The position numbers were made by a program, and so were the translations under genes. DNA of 60,039 nt, taken from NCBI GenBank assembly GCA_964536375.1, contig CAZHXF010000014.1, positions 1-60,039 of the forward strand, read 5' to 3'. This document shows, piece after piece, positions 8,564 to 17,436 of this stretch. The notes under the pieces are model-generated. The model was not told the origin of the DNA, did not search any database, and worked only from the letters and a program-made list of their open reading frames with translations. The stretch's first letter is position 1. Every line of letters starts with the position of its first letter. The stretch is from Desulfuromonas sp964536375. Its GTDB lineage: Bacteria; Desulfobacterota; Desulfuromonadia; Desulfuromonadales; Desulfuromonadaceae.

Positions 8564-10369
8564 ATGCAGCAGGAACTACGCTTACATGGACATATAGATG
8601 ATTCTATCGAGTACTTTGTTACCGTAGCGGCACGCGATGCGGAGAGCTGCCATTTTTATGAGCGTGATGGGAATGATCTGCGGATTTTTTCTCCTGGCAA
8701 CGAGATGCGCCTTGATCCTGACGGACTCAGTCATTGGGGTAATGGTGGTAGTTTTTGCGAATACATGTACGGTATCGATCAGCCCTTGGCTGATCTGATT
8801 AAGCGTGAGGTTAAGAATAGACTGGTATTGTTTGGCGCGGGTTATCGTGACAGCGGCGAGTTGACTTTTTCTGATGACACCATGGAGCGTATTAGCTATG
8901 AACAGATATTCACTGAAGGGCATGCCATAAGCAATTGTTTCTTTTTTGTAACCGGTTCCATTTATGGTGCGCTGAAAACTCAGCAGGAAGGCTTGCTGCT
9001 GCTGCTGGGTAAGTTGCTCAAGAGAACCCCGCGTGTTGGTGATGCAGACGATGCGCGTTTGGTTGATGAATTATTTGGTTTGTTGGGGCACCGCAGTCAT
9101 TTTTATCTGATTCGTCTGATAAATAAAAAACACCAGGCTTATTACGACCTGTTTCAAAATCTGTACTTTACCTATCGTACCATCCCCGATACTGCCTATG
9201 GCAATTTGCAGGCGCTGGCGCAACGTCTAGGTATCAGTGATCATCAGCAGCAACGTATTCGTATTGCGGTTATGTATGCACACCGCGATAATCGCTTGGT
9301 CGTGGATGAATATCGCGCGATTCTAACTGCTTGCCACCACAATGGGACGATAACGCGCCAGGAAAATGCGCGCCTGACCCGCCTGAAAACTTTGGCTACG
9401 CGCAACAAAATTCCTGTAGCTCTGTTTGCTCCGCTGGATAATAACCTTAAATATGAAAAAATGGTCGATCATGAGCAGGACTATATCGCTCATACCCGTG
9501 AGATCTTGTCCAGTTTGCTTTCCAGTAATCAGCGTTTGGATCAGGCTATCAATCGTGAGGACATGCTGCGTTTGCTATATGCTAAAAGCCGCGCCATGAA
9601 TAATCGTGATTATCTGTTTGATCAAATTTTACTTGAAACCAGCAAGGTGTGTGATGAACGGGTCCACGAAGGTGCTGATGTTGCTTTGCTGGAGCGGATT
9701 AATACTATCATTGAGTACTTTGATCACTATGAAAAATCTGCTACAGAAATAAATAATCTGGCCTTTATGGTCGGGGTGCGTATAGACGAACAAATGATTT
9801 ATGCACTACAGCGCAGCTTTAAAGCGCTGGAGCGATTGCAGAAAGATTTATTTGATGTACTGTTATTCAAAGACCTGCTTATTAATCCATTTTTAGGGGT
9901 GTATGGGCGCAAGAAGGTTGTTACGCTGCAACAGGGTTTGTATTTAGGGCAGGATACTGCAGGGTTGCTGGTGCAATTGCGTCTGATAAGTGCTGATGAA
10001 TCTATCTATTGTCAGTTACTGATCGTGGTTAAGGAGTTGTTGCGCAATAAATATTCTCATGTATTGAGCTGGGAATATCGGGTAGTGATCAAGCGTGAAG
10101 TTGAGGTCACATTGAAGATTCAAGGTACCTCGCCAGATCCCTTTCCGCATGCTATTTTCCGCGAGGTTATGATCAATGTGGAGAAGGAACTGTTTTATCT
10201 GCAAGAGCTGCTGCCGCAAATAATAGCCGAAAACAAACGCGACTTGCGCGAGGATTTTCTCCTTAACAGTGGTTTGGATCGGTTTTATGTTGAAGAGCTT
10301 GAAAACGATTATCTGCTGCGTAACGGTCTGGAAGATCACGTATTGGAAAAGGTGCGCAGCAGTCCATAA
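8564..10369 (+). CDS. Large conserved-looking protein of unknown function
   Basis: A 601-residue soluble protein with no signal peptide, no transmembrane helix and no motif that I recognise. It is rich in Leu, Arg, Asp and Glu, and the second half looks mainly alpha-helical. The region around residues 440-540 (VYGRKKVVTLQQGLYLGQDTAG and onward) looks like an alpha/beta segment. A GAGGTAG ribosome site precedes ATG 8564. It sits 30 bases after the PhnP-like gene and 61 bases before the DUF485/symporter pair, so it could belong to either transcription unit. Codon use resembles its neighbours. Confidence 0.8.
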   Translation: MQQELRLHGHIDDSIEYFVTVAARDAESCHFYERDGNDLRIFSPGNEMRLDPDGLSHWGNGGSFCEYMYGIDQPLADLIKREVKNRLVLFGAGYRDSGELTFSDDTMERISYEQIFTEGHAISNCFFFVTGSIYGALKTQQEGLLLLLGKLLKRTPRVGDADDARLVDELFGLLGHRSHFYLIRLINKKHQAYYDLFQNLYFTYRTIPDTAYGNLQALAQRLGISDHQQQRIRIAVMYAHRDNRLVVDEYRAILTACHHNGTITRQENARLTRLKTLATRNKIPVALFAPLDNNLKYEKMVDHEQDYIAHTREILSSLLSSNQRLDQAINREDMLRLLYAKSRAMNNRDYLFDQILLETSKVCDERVHEGADVALLERINTIIEYFDHYEKSATEINNLAFMVGVRIDEQMIYALQRSFKALERLQKDLFDVLLFKDLLINPFLGVYGRKKVVTLQQGLYLGQDTAGLLVQLRLISADESIYCQLLIVVKELLRNKYSHVLSWEYRVVIKREVEVTLKIQGTSPDPFPHAIFREVMINVEKELFYLQELLPQIIAENKRDLREDFLLNSGLDRFYVEELENDYLLRNGLEDHVLEKVRSSP

Positions 10370-10430
10370 ATAGCAGTTCGTTTCTTTGTCACCAATAAAG
10401 CTAGGGTAATGCATAGCAATCAAGGGGTGG

Positions 10431-10730
10431 ATGATAGTGCAACAGTATACCAGTCAAAAGCTCGATCTGTTATTTAAGGCTAAGTTGCAGTTAGGTATCA
10501 GACTGCTGCTATGCTTTGTTGCTGTTTACGCTCTCTTTGTCTCCCTGCATGTCTATAAACCGCAGTGGCTGGCTCTGCCGGTTGCCGGAGTTAGCCTCGG
10601 TCTGGTTCTGGGTGTTTGCCTGATTGTTTCTACAGCGGTTATGGCACTTGTTTTTCATTTGCTTAGCTGCAGAATTGAGCGCTCATTTGCTGACCAGTTA
10701 CAGCGAGCGTTTACTGCGGAGAAAAAGTAA
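10431..10730 (+). CDS. DUF485-family small membrane protein, symporter partner
   Basis: A 99-aa protein with two predicted transmembrane helices (about residues 22-42 and 50-76) and charged termini, as in DUF485/YjcH proteins found directly upstream of acetate permease ActP. Its stop overlaps the start of the symporter by one base (TAATG), implying translational coupling. It probably supports assembly or function of that transporter. The start is ATG 10431 or GTG 10437; AAGGGG lies closer to the ideal distance for the latter. Confidence 0.8.
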   Translation: MIVQQYTSQKLDLLFKAKLQLGIRLLLCFVAVYALFVSLHVYKPQWLALPVAGVSLGLVLGVCLIVSTAVMALVFHLLSCRIERSFADQLQRAFTAEKK

Positions 10731-12361
10731 TGGTTTTTCAACAATCTACCCTTGCTGTTGTCCTTTTTTTGCTGATAATTGCCCTGGTGGTTGGGCTGTC
10801 ATGCACTCTTATTCGCCGCAGTTCCTCACCTGCTGGTTACTTTGTCGCCAGTGGGGGCGTACACTGGGGGGTAAACGGGATATCCTTCATAGGTGATTAT
10901 TTGTCAGCAGCATCATTCCTCGGGGTCGGCGGTATGATCGCCGTGGTCGGTTACGATGGTTTTCTGTATTCGATCGGTTTTCTGTCCGGTTGGGTAGTTC
11001 TGCTGCTGCTGTTGGCTGAGCCGGTGCGTCGCCTTGGTCATTTTACTTTTACCGATGCTATTGATGCTTATTTCCAGAGTCGAGGTTTGCGCCTGGCAGC
11101 GGCTATTAGCACTTTGGTAGTATCTATTTTTTATCTTATACCGCAAATGGTTGGTGCCGGGGCGTTGGTGACGCCATTGCTCGGGGTGCCACACTACGTA
11201 GGGGTGTTGCTGGTAGGTTCAGTAGTCACCATAATAGTCGCTACCTCTGGGATGGTCTCCACTACATATGTACAGTGTGTCAAGGGCGCTCTTCTTCTAG
11301 TGGTGTCGTTGGTGCTGGTAGTTGCCGTATTAGATCGCGGGTTTGTTGTTGATGGTGATGGTGTAATTATCCCGGTGGTGGCAACGCAGGAAAAAACGAT
11401 GTCCGAGCGGTCAATGGAAGCTACCGGAGCGCTGGGACCGTTGAACTATTTACAGCGCTTTTATGCCAGTGATGTCTATCAGGTGCGCGCCGACGGTGAT
11501 CATAGTGTCGTGCCAGATTTTACCCGGACAAAATCTGGTGCCGATATTCTGAGTAGCGGTGGACTGTTTAATTTAGATTCGGGTAAAATTTTAGATCGTA
11601 TTGATTTTATCTCCTTGATGCTCGCATTGATTTGCGGCACTGCGGCGTTGCCACATATCTTGATTCGCTACTACACGGTATCAAGTAATGAAGCTGCGCG
11701 TAAATCAACTATTGTGGCTATTTCTGGTGTCGGTCTGTTTTATCTTTTGAGCTTGTTTATTGGCTTGGGGGCTATGACTAGTGGCACCATCAATCCTAAC
11801 GACAGTAATATGGCAGTGCCTTTGCTGGCAAAGTCGTTTGGGGTAGTGTTCTTTGCCATAGTTACTGCCATCGCCTTCTCGGCTGTTCTTGGTACTGTCA
11901 GTGGTCTTATTCTCGCCGCTTCCGGAGCCGTTGCCCACGATATTATGGATCGAGTGCTCGGAATAAAGATGACCGCTCTGGAGAAAGTTTCTGCCGGTCG
12001 TATTGCTGCGGTGGTGGTTGGTTGTGTGGCAATCTATCTGGGGCTGGTTTTTGAGGGTATGAACGTATCATATCTTGCGGGTTGGGCGTTCGCGGTTGCC
12101 GCATCAGCTAATTTGCCTGCCTTGCTGATGGCGCTGTTCTGGCGTCGGACTACCAGTCAGGGGGTAGTGGTGGCTATTCTGTCAGGTCTTATTGTTTCCC
12201 TCGGACTTATCCTGCTCTCGCCGGAGATGTATATGCGTTATGGTTATGCCGCTGCGCAGGCTCCAATCCAGTTAAATCATCCGGCTATTATTGCCATGCC
12301 GATTTCACTGGTGGCACTAATAGTCGTATCATTGCGCGGTGGAAGGGTGCCGCTGCGCTAG
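10730..12361 (+). CDS. Solute:sodium symporter, acetate permease (ActP)-like
   Basis: A 543-aa integral membrane protein of the SSS family with about 13 helices. Family segments include SFIGDYLSAASFLGVGGMIAVVGYDGF near the N-terminus, PQMVGAGALVTPLLGV, and ALPHILIRYYTV after a long soluble loop (about residues 205-295) typical of the ActP branch. It imports acetate or related monocarboxylates with sodium. It is coupled to the DUF485 gene and separated by 594 bases from a second symporter system, so the organism invests in carboxylate uptake. Substrate is by family only. Confidence 0.88.
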   Translation: MVFQQSTLAVVLFLLIIALVVGLSCTLIRRSSSPAGYFVASGGVHWGVNGISFIGDYLSAASFLGVGGMIAVVGYDGFLYSIGFLSGWVVLLLLLAEPVRRLGHFTFTDAIDAYFQSRGLRLAAAISTLVVSIFYLIPQMVGAGALVTPLLGVPHYVGVLLVGSVVTIIVATSGMVSTTYVQCVKGALLLVVSLVLVVAVLDRGFVVDGDGVIIPVVATQEKTMSERSMEATGALGPLNYLQRFYASDVYQVRADGDHSVVPDFTRTKSGADILSSGGLFNLDSGKILDRIDFISLMLALICGTAALPHILIRYYTVSSNEAARKSTIVAISGVGLFYLLSLFIGLGAMTSGTINPNDSNMAVPLLAKSFGVVFFAIVTAIAFSAVLGTVSGLILAASGAVAHDIMDRVLGIKMTALEKVSAGRIAAVVVGCVAIYLGLVFEGMNVSYLAGWAFAVAASANLPALLMALFWRRTTSQGVVVAILSGLIVSLGLILLSPEMYMRYGYAAAQAPIQLNHPAIIAMPISLVALIVVSLRGGRVPLR

Positions 12362-12847
12362 CCTTCCTTTTTGCTAGTTGTTTAAGCGGAAAATAGTTTT
12401 AGTTAATAATAAGTCTTCCGTTTTTAACCCTTAGCTCTGTGGTAGAGGGTAGCCGCAGACCGGATGAGGGAGCAACCATGCGCATATATACAATTTATTT
12501 TCAGCACCACTACCCTGGGATGTTTAACAATCTAGTTGTCGATTAGTGCTAAGTAGAACGATAGAACAGTGCGTTGAGATTTTGGTAGCTGGTTGTTTTA
12601 TCAATGAGATTAATTTTTATAATAATTCTATGTTATGCAGGCGGAGTAAGTGGTCACGCAAAGAACCTGTTTTATTTTTCTATATTTATGATATTCCTTT
12701 TGTGGATATATATTCTGTAGCTAACTAACTGTTATTAAAGATAATAGTTATACATTACAGCCCTTTAGCACTAAGTGCTCCCTGTGAAAAATGCCCTTTT
12801 TTGTCGTGATTAAAAAGACATGTCTCAATTTTATAACAACATTTTAC
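12362..12847. other. AT-rich intergenic region, no gene supported
   Basis: Between the two symporter systems. A GC-richer island at about 12430-12530 contains GTGGTAGAGGGTAG and, about 65 bases on, CACCACTACCC, which could partly pair; I could not match it to a known riboswitch. The rest is strongly AT-rich. A 60-codon open frame at 12546-12728 has no ribosome site and unlikely composition. Confidence 0.5.
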
Positions 12848-12876
12848 TTGACCATAAAACAGTGGTGTGGCATAAA
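12848..12876 (+). promoter_or_regulatory. Promoter upstream of the small membrane protein/second symporter
   Basis: TTGACC (12848-12853), a 17-base spacer and CATAAA (12871-12876, four of six) form a plausible sigma-70 promoter with a start near 12883. It would serve the 49-aa protein at 12956 and possibly the DUF4212/symporter pair. Confidence 0.45.
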
Positions 12877-12884
12877 AATAACAA

Positions 12885-12898
12885 GCGGAAATTTCCGC
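12885..12898. promoter_or_regulatory. 14-bp perfect palindrome GCGGAAATTTCCGC at the predicted transcription start
   Basis: A perfect dyad with no loop lies 9 bases after the predicted -10 box, in the position of an operator that would block initiation. No regulator can be assigned from the sequence. Confidence 0.4.
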
Positions 12899-12955
12899 CA
12901 AATTGTTGTCCCCCTTAGATAATGCTACGGGGCTCTGGTTGGATAGAGGAGAAAA

Positions 12956-13105
12956 ATGATGGCTGATAACATGTACTACATTTTAGGAGGCATTATCACT
13001 GGTGGTGCTTTTATCTGTTTTGTTTTCTCTTACGTGCAAGACCATCTGGAGAAAAGCCCTAAAAAAAAGCGTTCATTGTATTCGCGTATTAATGGTTTAA
13101 ATTAA
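12956..13105 (+). CDS. Small single-pass membrane protein, 49 aa
   Basis: A short frame with a strong GAGGAG ribosome site five bases before ATG ATG (12956/12959). It has one hydrophobic helix (about residues 7-25, rich in Gly, Ile, Phe) followed by a basic C-terminal tail (KSPKKKRSLYSR), the pattern of an inner membrane protein with a cytoplasmic tail. It lies between a promoter and the DUF4212/symporter pair, which suggests a transporter accessory role, but this is inference. The family is not recognised. Confidence 0.65.
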   Translation: MMADNMYYILGGIITGGAFICFVFSYVQDHLEKSPKKKRSLYSRINGLN

Positions 13106-13254
13106 GTATTGTAACCTTTTAGCCCTTAACTAAATGAATTATGCGAAAGGAGGCGTTTGGTAAGGTAGGTTGTTTTTAAATTCATTCTTTGTTTAGAGTT
13201 TATGTGGTTTGCGCGGGGTGGTGCCCTGCAGACCTTCACCAAGGAGGTATAGGT

Positions 13255-13599
13255 ATGGAAAAAGATCTAAATATTAATTTTTTCAAGCCCGTCGGCGAGT
13301 TTATGACAAAAGACGTGGCAATGAAAAAAAAGCTGATTTTAATCTGGTTTTTTGCTACTTACGGTTTTCTCTTTCTTTTGAAGCTGGTTGCTGATCCCAA
13401 TGATGTTGTACAAATCACTTTGAACACTGGTGAAGTTATTACTCAGGTAACAGGTAAAAGTTTCTTAACTGAGACACAGTTCATGGGCTTCCCGTTTCAC
13501 TGGTGGTATTCTGCGCAGTTCCTGATCGTGCTGTTTATTGGCCTGTGCTACATCTACTGCAAATTCATCGACAAGCTCGAAGCTGAGCATGGTCATTAG
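13255..13599 (+). CDS. DUF4212-family small subunit of a sodium/solute symporter
   Basis: A 114-aa protein with two transmembrane helices (about residues 25-43 and 80-101) and a Glu/His-rich end. It matches the small-subunit family (DUF4212) encoded immediately upstream of VC_2705-type SSS transporters. The start ATG 13255 is chosen because a near-perfect AAGGAGGT lies at 13241-13248; a longer frame to 13189 would have no ribosome site. The loop between the helices (about residues 45-75) is longer than I expect for this family. It is followed 18 bases later by the large subunit. Confidence 0.85.
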   Translation: MEKDLNINFFKPVGEFMTKDVAMKKKLILIWFFATYGFLFLLKLVADPNDVVQITLNTGEVITQVTGKSFLTETQFMGFPFHWWYSAQFLIVLFIGLCYIYCKFIDKLEAEHGH

Positions 13600-13617
13600 A
13601 AAAGGGGAGACTACGAT

Positions 13618-15222
13618 ATGAAAAGAATGATTCAATGGGGTCTTTCCCTGTTCTTTGTGCTGATGTCCAGCAACGCTTTTGCGGTTACTAACCTTAATCC
13701 TGAGGGTAAGTTTAAAGTAATTCCAGCAATTCTGATGATCTCACTGTTGGTGTTGTTTATCATGGTTGGTGTGTTCTCTAAAGCTAAAGATACTGAAGAC
13801 TACTGGGCTGCTGGTCGCGGTGTCGGTCAGATCGGCGGCGGTATGGCGATTGCCTCTAACTGGATGTCAGCAGCGTCTTACTTAGGTATGGCCGGTCTGA
13901 TCTACCTTAAAGGATATTTCGCTATTTCCTATGTTCTCGGCTGGACTGGTGGCTATGTCCTGTTGTTGGTACTTATGGCGGGTCAAGTACGTCGTTATGG
14001 TAAATATACCGCTCCTGACTTCGTTGGTGACCGCTATTACTCAACAACAGCGCGTTTGATGTCCGCTTTGATCGTTATCCTGATCTCTTTCGTTTACGCC
14101 GTTGGTCAGTACAAAGGTATCGGTATGATGTTCAACTGGATCTTTGGTATTAATTACCAGATATCAGTTGTCCTCGGTACCGGTGTTGTTTTGGCTTACG
14201 TGCTTATTTCTGGTATGCTCGGTGCTACTAAGAACATGCAGGTTCAGTATGTAGTTATCGTTATCACATTCTTTTTACCACTGTTTTTTATCGCTTCTAA
14301 GCTGGGTTATTTCTCAGCTGTACCGCAAATTGGTTACGGTGCGGCAGTCTGGGATATCGGTCATAGTGGTAATGGTCTTGTTGCTGCAGTTGCTGATCCT
14401 AGTTACTATCTGCCCTTTGCCAAGTACACCATGTATCACTGGTTCGCTCTGTGCATGACCCTGATGCTTGGTACTGCAGGTTTGCCTCACGTTATCGGTC
14501 GGTTCTATGTTGTTCCTAAGGTAAGTGATGCGCGCTGGCAGGTTGTTTGGGGTCTGTTCTGCATCGCGTTGGTATACTGGACTGCTCCTTGCTATGCTTC
14601 TTTTGCCAAGTTCTCCAACCTGCTCGGTACTGCTGGTACCATCACACCTGATGCTATCGTTGTTAACGCGGCAGAGCTCGCAGGTTTGCCTGAGTGGTTT
14701 GCCGGTTTCCTTGCCGCTGGTGGTGTTTCTGCAGCGTTCTCGACCGTTGGTGGTTTGCTGATGGCTGGTTCTTCAGCTTTCGCTCATGATATTTACTTCC
14801 GCGTAATGAACCCTAACGCAACTGAAGAGTCAAAGATGAAGGTAGCTCGTATCGGTACCGTTATCCTTGGTGTCTCTATTGTTATCGTTGCTCTTAATCC
14901 GCCGGCATTGATCGCGCAGATTACTGCAGTGGCTTTTGCACTCGGTGCTAATACTTTCTTCCCACTGTTCCTGTTAGGTTTGTGGTGGAGTCGTACAACT
15001 AAGGAGGCTGCTATAGTTGGTATGGTAGTAGGTTTAGGCGTAACTTTCGGTTCTATGCTTATTCCTAAGACTTCTATATTAGCATACTACATTCCTTTTA
15101 CCTCTAGTGCTGTAGTAGGGGTTCCATTGGTTTTGGCTACAATGATTATTGTATCCTATATGACTACTGAGCCATCTGCAGAGATCAAAGAACTGCTGTA
15201 CCGGGTTCACAACGACGAGTAG
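13618..15222 (+). CDS. Solute:sodium symporter large subunit, VC_2705 subfamily
   Basis: A 534-aa SSS-family transporter. It starts with a helix that resembles a signal sequence (to about residue 22, SSNAFA). Family segments follow: EDYWAAGRGVGQIGGGMAIASNWMSAASYLGMAG, RYGKYTAPDFVGDRYYS, GTAGLPHVIGRFYVVPKVSDARW and GGVSAAFSTVGGLLMAGSSAFAHD. These are characteristic of the subfamily paired with DUF4212 and linked to acetate or similar carboxylates. Codon usage is visibly more biased than in the neighbours (many GGT, CTG, ATC), suggesting high expression. GGGGAGA precedes the ATG, and an intrinsic terminator follows at 15250. Confidence 0.9.
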   Translation: MKRMIQWGLSLFFVLMSSNAFAVTNLNPEGKFKVIPAILMISLLVLFIMVGVFSKAKDTEDYWAAGRGVGQIGGGMAIASNWMSAASYLGMAGLIYLKGYFAISYVLGWTGGYVLLLVLMAGQVRRYGKYTAPDFVGDRYYSTTARLMSALIVILISFVYAVGQYKGIGMMFNWIFGINYQISVVLGTGVVLAYVLISGMLGATKNMQVQYVVIVITFFLPLFFIASKLGYFSAVPQIGYGAAVWDIGHSGNGLVAAVADPSYYLPFAKYTMYHWFALCMTLMLGTAGLPHVIGRFYVVPKVSDARWQVVWGLFCIALVYWTAPCYASFAKFSNLLGTAGTITPDAIVVNAAELAGLPEWFAGFLAAGGVSAAFSTVGGLLMAGSSAFAHDIYFRVMNPNATEESKMKVARIGTVILGVSIVIVALNPPALIAQITAVAFALGANTFFPLFLLGLWWSRTTKEAAIVGMVVGLGVTFGSMLIPKTSILAYYIPFTSSAVVGVPLVLATMIIVSYMTTEPSAEIKELLYRVHNDE

Positions 15223-15249
15223 TCGTTTAGAATCCATTAGTAACACTAA

Positions 15250-15282
15250 GCTCCCTGCGCAATTTGCGCAGGGGGCTTTTTT
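15250..15282 (+). terminator. Intrinsic terminator of the second symporter operon
   Basis: A GC-rich stem with arms CCCTGCGCAA and TTGCGCAGGG, extended by flanking AGC/GCT bases, is followed by a run of six T. It lies 28 bases after the symporter stop codon. Confidence 0.9.
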
Positions 15283-15413
15283 ATATTACGCTGTGTGAAG
15301 TAACTGTGTGGTTGGTGCCGGTTAAATAAAAAAACCTGAGCATTGCCCCATGGTAATAAATTGGCAGCTGCTCAGAAATAAGATTGAGATGATTATTAAG
15401 ATGTTTAGCTTGA

Positions 15414-16418
15414 TTAGTTGTCGCCGTCGAGCAGGTTGCCTATTGAACCGAGGATTGACCCCTCACCAGTGTTGCCGCCACGCTGTGGGGCTGCTTGTAA
15501 CATGCGCCCGGCAAGCCGTGAGAATGGCAAAGATTGTAGCCATATTTTGCCCGGACCGCGTAGTCGCGCAAAGAACAAACCTTCTCCGCCAAACAGTGAA
15601 GTCTTTATTCCACCGGCTTGTTGTAGGTCGAACCCCACTTGAGTTTCGTAAGCAACTATACAGCCTGTGTCTACGTGCAACTCCTCACCCGTGTTGAGTT
15701 CACGTTCGATTATGCTGCCACCAGCGTGTAAGAAAGCCATGCCGTCACCGTCAAGCCGCTGCATGATGAAGCCTTCGCCGCCAAATAAGCCGGTAAGAAT
15801 TTTTTTTTGGAAATGGATACCAATAGATACACCGCGCGCAGCACATAGAAAAGCATCCTTCTGGCAGATAATACTACCACCAAGATTTTCTAACGCAATA
15901 GGGATGATGTTTCCGGGGTAGGGTGCACCGAAAGCGACATGAGCTTTACCGTGCCCGGTGTGGGTAAATACGGTGGTAAACAGGCTTTCACCGGTAACTA
16001 AACGTTTGCCAGCGCCGAGGAGCCTACCCATAAATCCACTGCCGTTGGATGCTTCTGAACCATCGCCAAAAACAGTTGACATGCTGACAGATTTATCTTT
16101 GTACATCATGGCACCAGCTTCAGCCACCGCACTTTCATCCGGGTCGAGTTCAATCTCGACAAACTGCATTTCAGTGCCAAAGATTTTAAAATCTATCTCA
16201 TCCGCTCGCTTTATACCCGTACTTACTGTATTGATAGCAGGTGGTCTGATGCTGCTGGTAGATGTATTCAGTTCCACAATCTGATGAATTGGCAACCAAG
16301 TGGTAAAGCCTTCGCGCCAAGCCATGCTGTTAGGTTTTTGCCTCACATGCTCTCGCGCTTGCATGTCATCTAGTGGACCAATTTGTTCACCGCTGTAGTT
16401 AAGATACCACTGTGCCAT
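15414..16418 (-). CDS. GYF_2 domain + AIM24/TIGR00266-type protein
   Basis: A 334-aa protein in two parts. The N-terminal 50 residues (MAQWYLNYSGEQIGPL, then WREGFTTWLPI) match the GYF_2 domain, a small proline-rich-peptide-binding fold. From about residue 72 the protein matches the TIGR00266/AIM24 beta-roll family with repeated Gly-rich turns (GGSIICQKDAFLCAARGVSIGI, LTGLFGGEGFIMQRLDGDG, TSLFGGEGLFFARLRGPG). The function of AIM24 proteins in bacteria is not known. The final residues are Gly-rich and disordered. The start has AGGAG eight bases upstream and lies nine bases after the TPR gene, so the two form an operon. Confidence 0.85.
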   Translation of the reverse strand: MAQWYLNYSGEQIGPLDDMQAREHVRQKPNSMAWREGFTTWLPIHQIVELNTSTSSIRPPAINTVSTGIKRADEIDFKIFGTEMQFVEIELDPDESAVAEAGAMMYKDKSVSMSTVFGDGSEASNGSGFMGRLLGAGKRLVTGESLFTTVFTHTGHGKAHVAFGAPYPGNIIPIALENLGGSIICQKDAFLCAARGVSIGIHFQKKILTGLFGGEGFIMQRLDGDGMAFLHAGGSIIERELNTGEELHVDTGCIVAYETQVGFDLQQAGGIKTSLFGGEGLFFARLRGPGKIWLQSLPFSRLAGRMLQAAPQRGGNTGEGSILGSIGNLLDGDN

Positions 16419-16427
16419 GTTAGTCTC

Positions 16428-17081
16428 CTAGTGCTTATCCCTCTCTGTTTTACCCGCCTCAATATAGGGTTGAGGGTTTATCTCTAACATGGTGAGTGAG
16501 CGCTCAGCGTTGCCGTTATCTGGTTTAAACAGTAGAGCCATACGAAAGGCTTCCTCAGCATCGGCTAGTTTATTGGCGTATTTTAGGGCAACTCCCAAAT
16601 TGGCATAACTTTCTGAAATCGCTTTGGAGTAACGTTCGTAATCAGTTGGATTGTGCTCGTACCAGCGGGTATAAAATGCAACCGAGCCCTGTAACGCTTT
16701 AGTTGCCAAAGCGAGTTCAGTCCTGTCGATTGAAGACATCTCTATGCAACTTCTTTGGGTTTCAAGGTCTTTGCCATATAGCGCCCAACTTAGGTGGATT
16801 ACACCAATATCATTCATAACAAAGCCATAATTTATATAGATATCTTCCCCTTTGCTTGCTCCAATGGCAGGGTCTTCCATCTCAGTTTTGGCGGCTTCGT
16901 AGTAGGTTAATGCCTCCGCTGGTTTCTTTTGTTTGAGCAGATTTTGGGCGCTTATAGCCGTAAGATGTGCATTTTTATATTTCGGTTGCACATCCTGATG
17001 CTCGGCACCGTAGTGGCAATCTTTAAGCAGCATTATTAGGGATACTATAATAACAAGAACGATTATTGGTTTAAAATTCAT
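16428..17081 (-). CDS. Membrane-anchored TPR-repeat protein
   Basis: A protein of about 217 aa with an N-terminal hydrophobic anchor (about residues 3-20, ending in KDC, not a convincing lipobox) and helical repeats of tetratricopeptide type. Clear TPR-like units are AISAQNLLKQKKPAEALTYYEAAK near residue 45 and YANLGVALKYANKLADAEEAFRMALLFKPDNGNAERSL near 160-200. It is probably a periplasmic or membrane-surface scaffold. ATG 17081 is preferred, with GGAG 12 bases upstream; TTG 17090 is an alternative. It lies upstream of and close to the GYF/AIM24 gene. Confidence 0.75.
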   Translation of the reverse strand: MNFKPIIVLVIIVSLIMLLKDCHYGAEHQDVQPKYKNAHLTAISAQNLLKQKKPAEALTYYEAAKTEMEDPAIGASKGEDIYINYGFVMNDIGVIHLSWALYGKDLETQRSCIEMSSIDRTELALATKALQGSVAFYTRWYEHNPTDYERYSKAISESYANLGVALKYANKLADAEEAFRMALLFKPDNGNAERSLTMLEINPQPYIEAGKTERDKH

Positions 17082-17209
17082 AACGGACAACAGCTCCTTG
17101 GTGAAAAAATTGATGAAGCTAAGTATAGACGTTCAACCAGGAGAAAACTAGCTTAATTTCACGCTTATTTGGCGTCAATTAAACGGATTTTGTGGCATAA
17201 TATAAAATA

Positions 17210-17366
17210 TCCTGAGTAGCACTAATCTTCCGCTCTGGTTTTGTTTCCCGTATTCGTCATCCTCGCGAATGCGGTGATCCAGAGGTTTTGCATAGATTTC
17301 TAGACTCCCGCCTGCGCGAGAGTGACGACCGTTGTGGCGATAGCGGAAGATTAGTATTGATTAGGT
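17210..17366 (+). mobile_element. 157-bp MITE-like element, copy A
   Basis: A non-coding element with terminal inverted repeats. The perfect inner part is ACTAATCTTCCGCT (17221-17234) against its exact complement at 17342-17355, extended imperfectly to about 25 bases by TCCTGA-like ends. Inside lies a second foldback (CGTCATCCTCGCG near 17255 against CGCGAGAGTGACG near 17316). AAAATAT occurs directly on both sides (17204-17210, overlapping the first base, and 17367-17373), possibly a target duplication. Copy B at 39327-39483 has the same length and is roughly 84 percent identical by eye. It lies just upstream of the exonuclease gene. Confidence 0.85.
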
Positions 17367-17436
17367 AAAATATTATAACTGATTTGATGTTTGTAACTTT
17401 AACTTGTACCAGACAGAGTTTAGACTGGTTGTGTTT

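Noticed and set aside
12430..12530. c-di-GMP (GEMM) or other riboswitch
   Set aside because: The GGTAGAGGGTAGCC piece only loosely recalls GEMM, and the preceding conserved ACGCAAAGCC segment is missing.
12546..12728. 60-codon open frame between the symporter systems
   Set aside because: AT-rich, no ribosome site, no recognisable pattern; likely chance.
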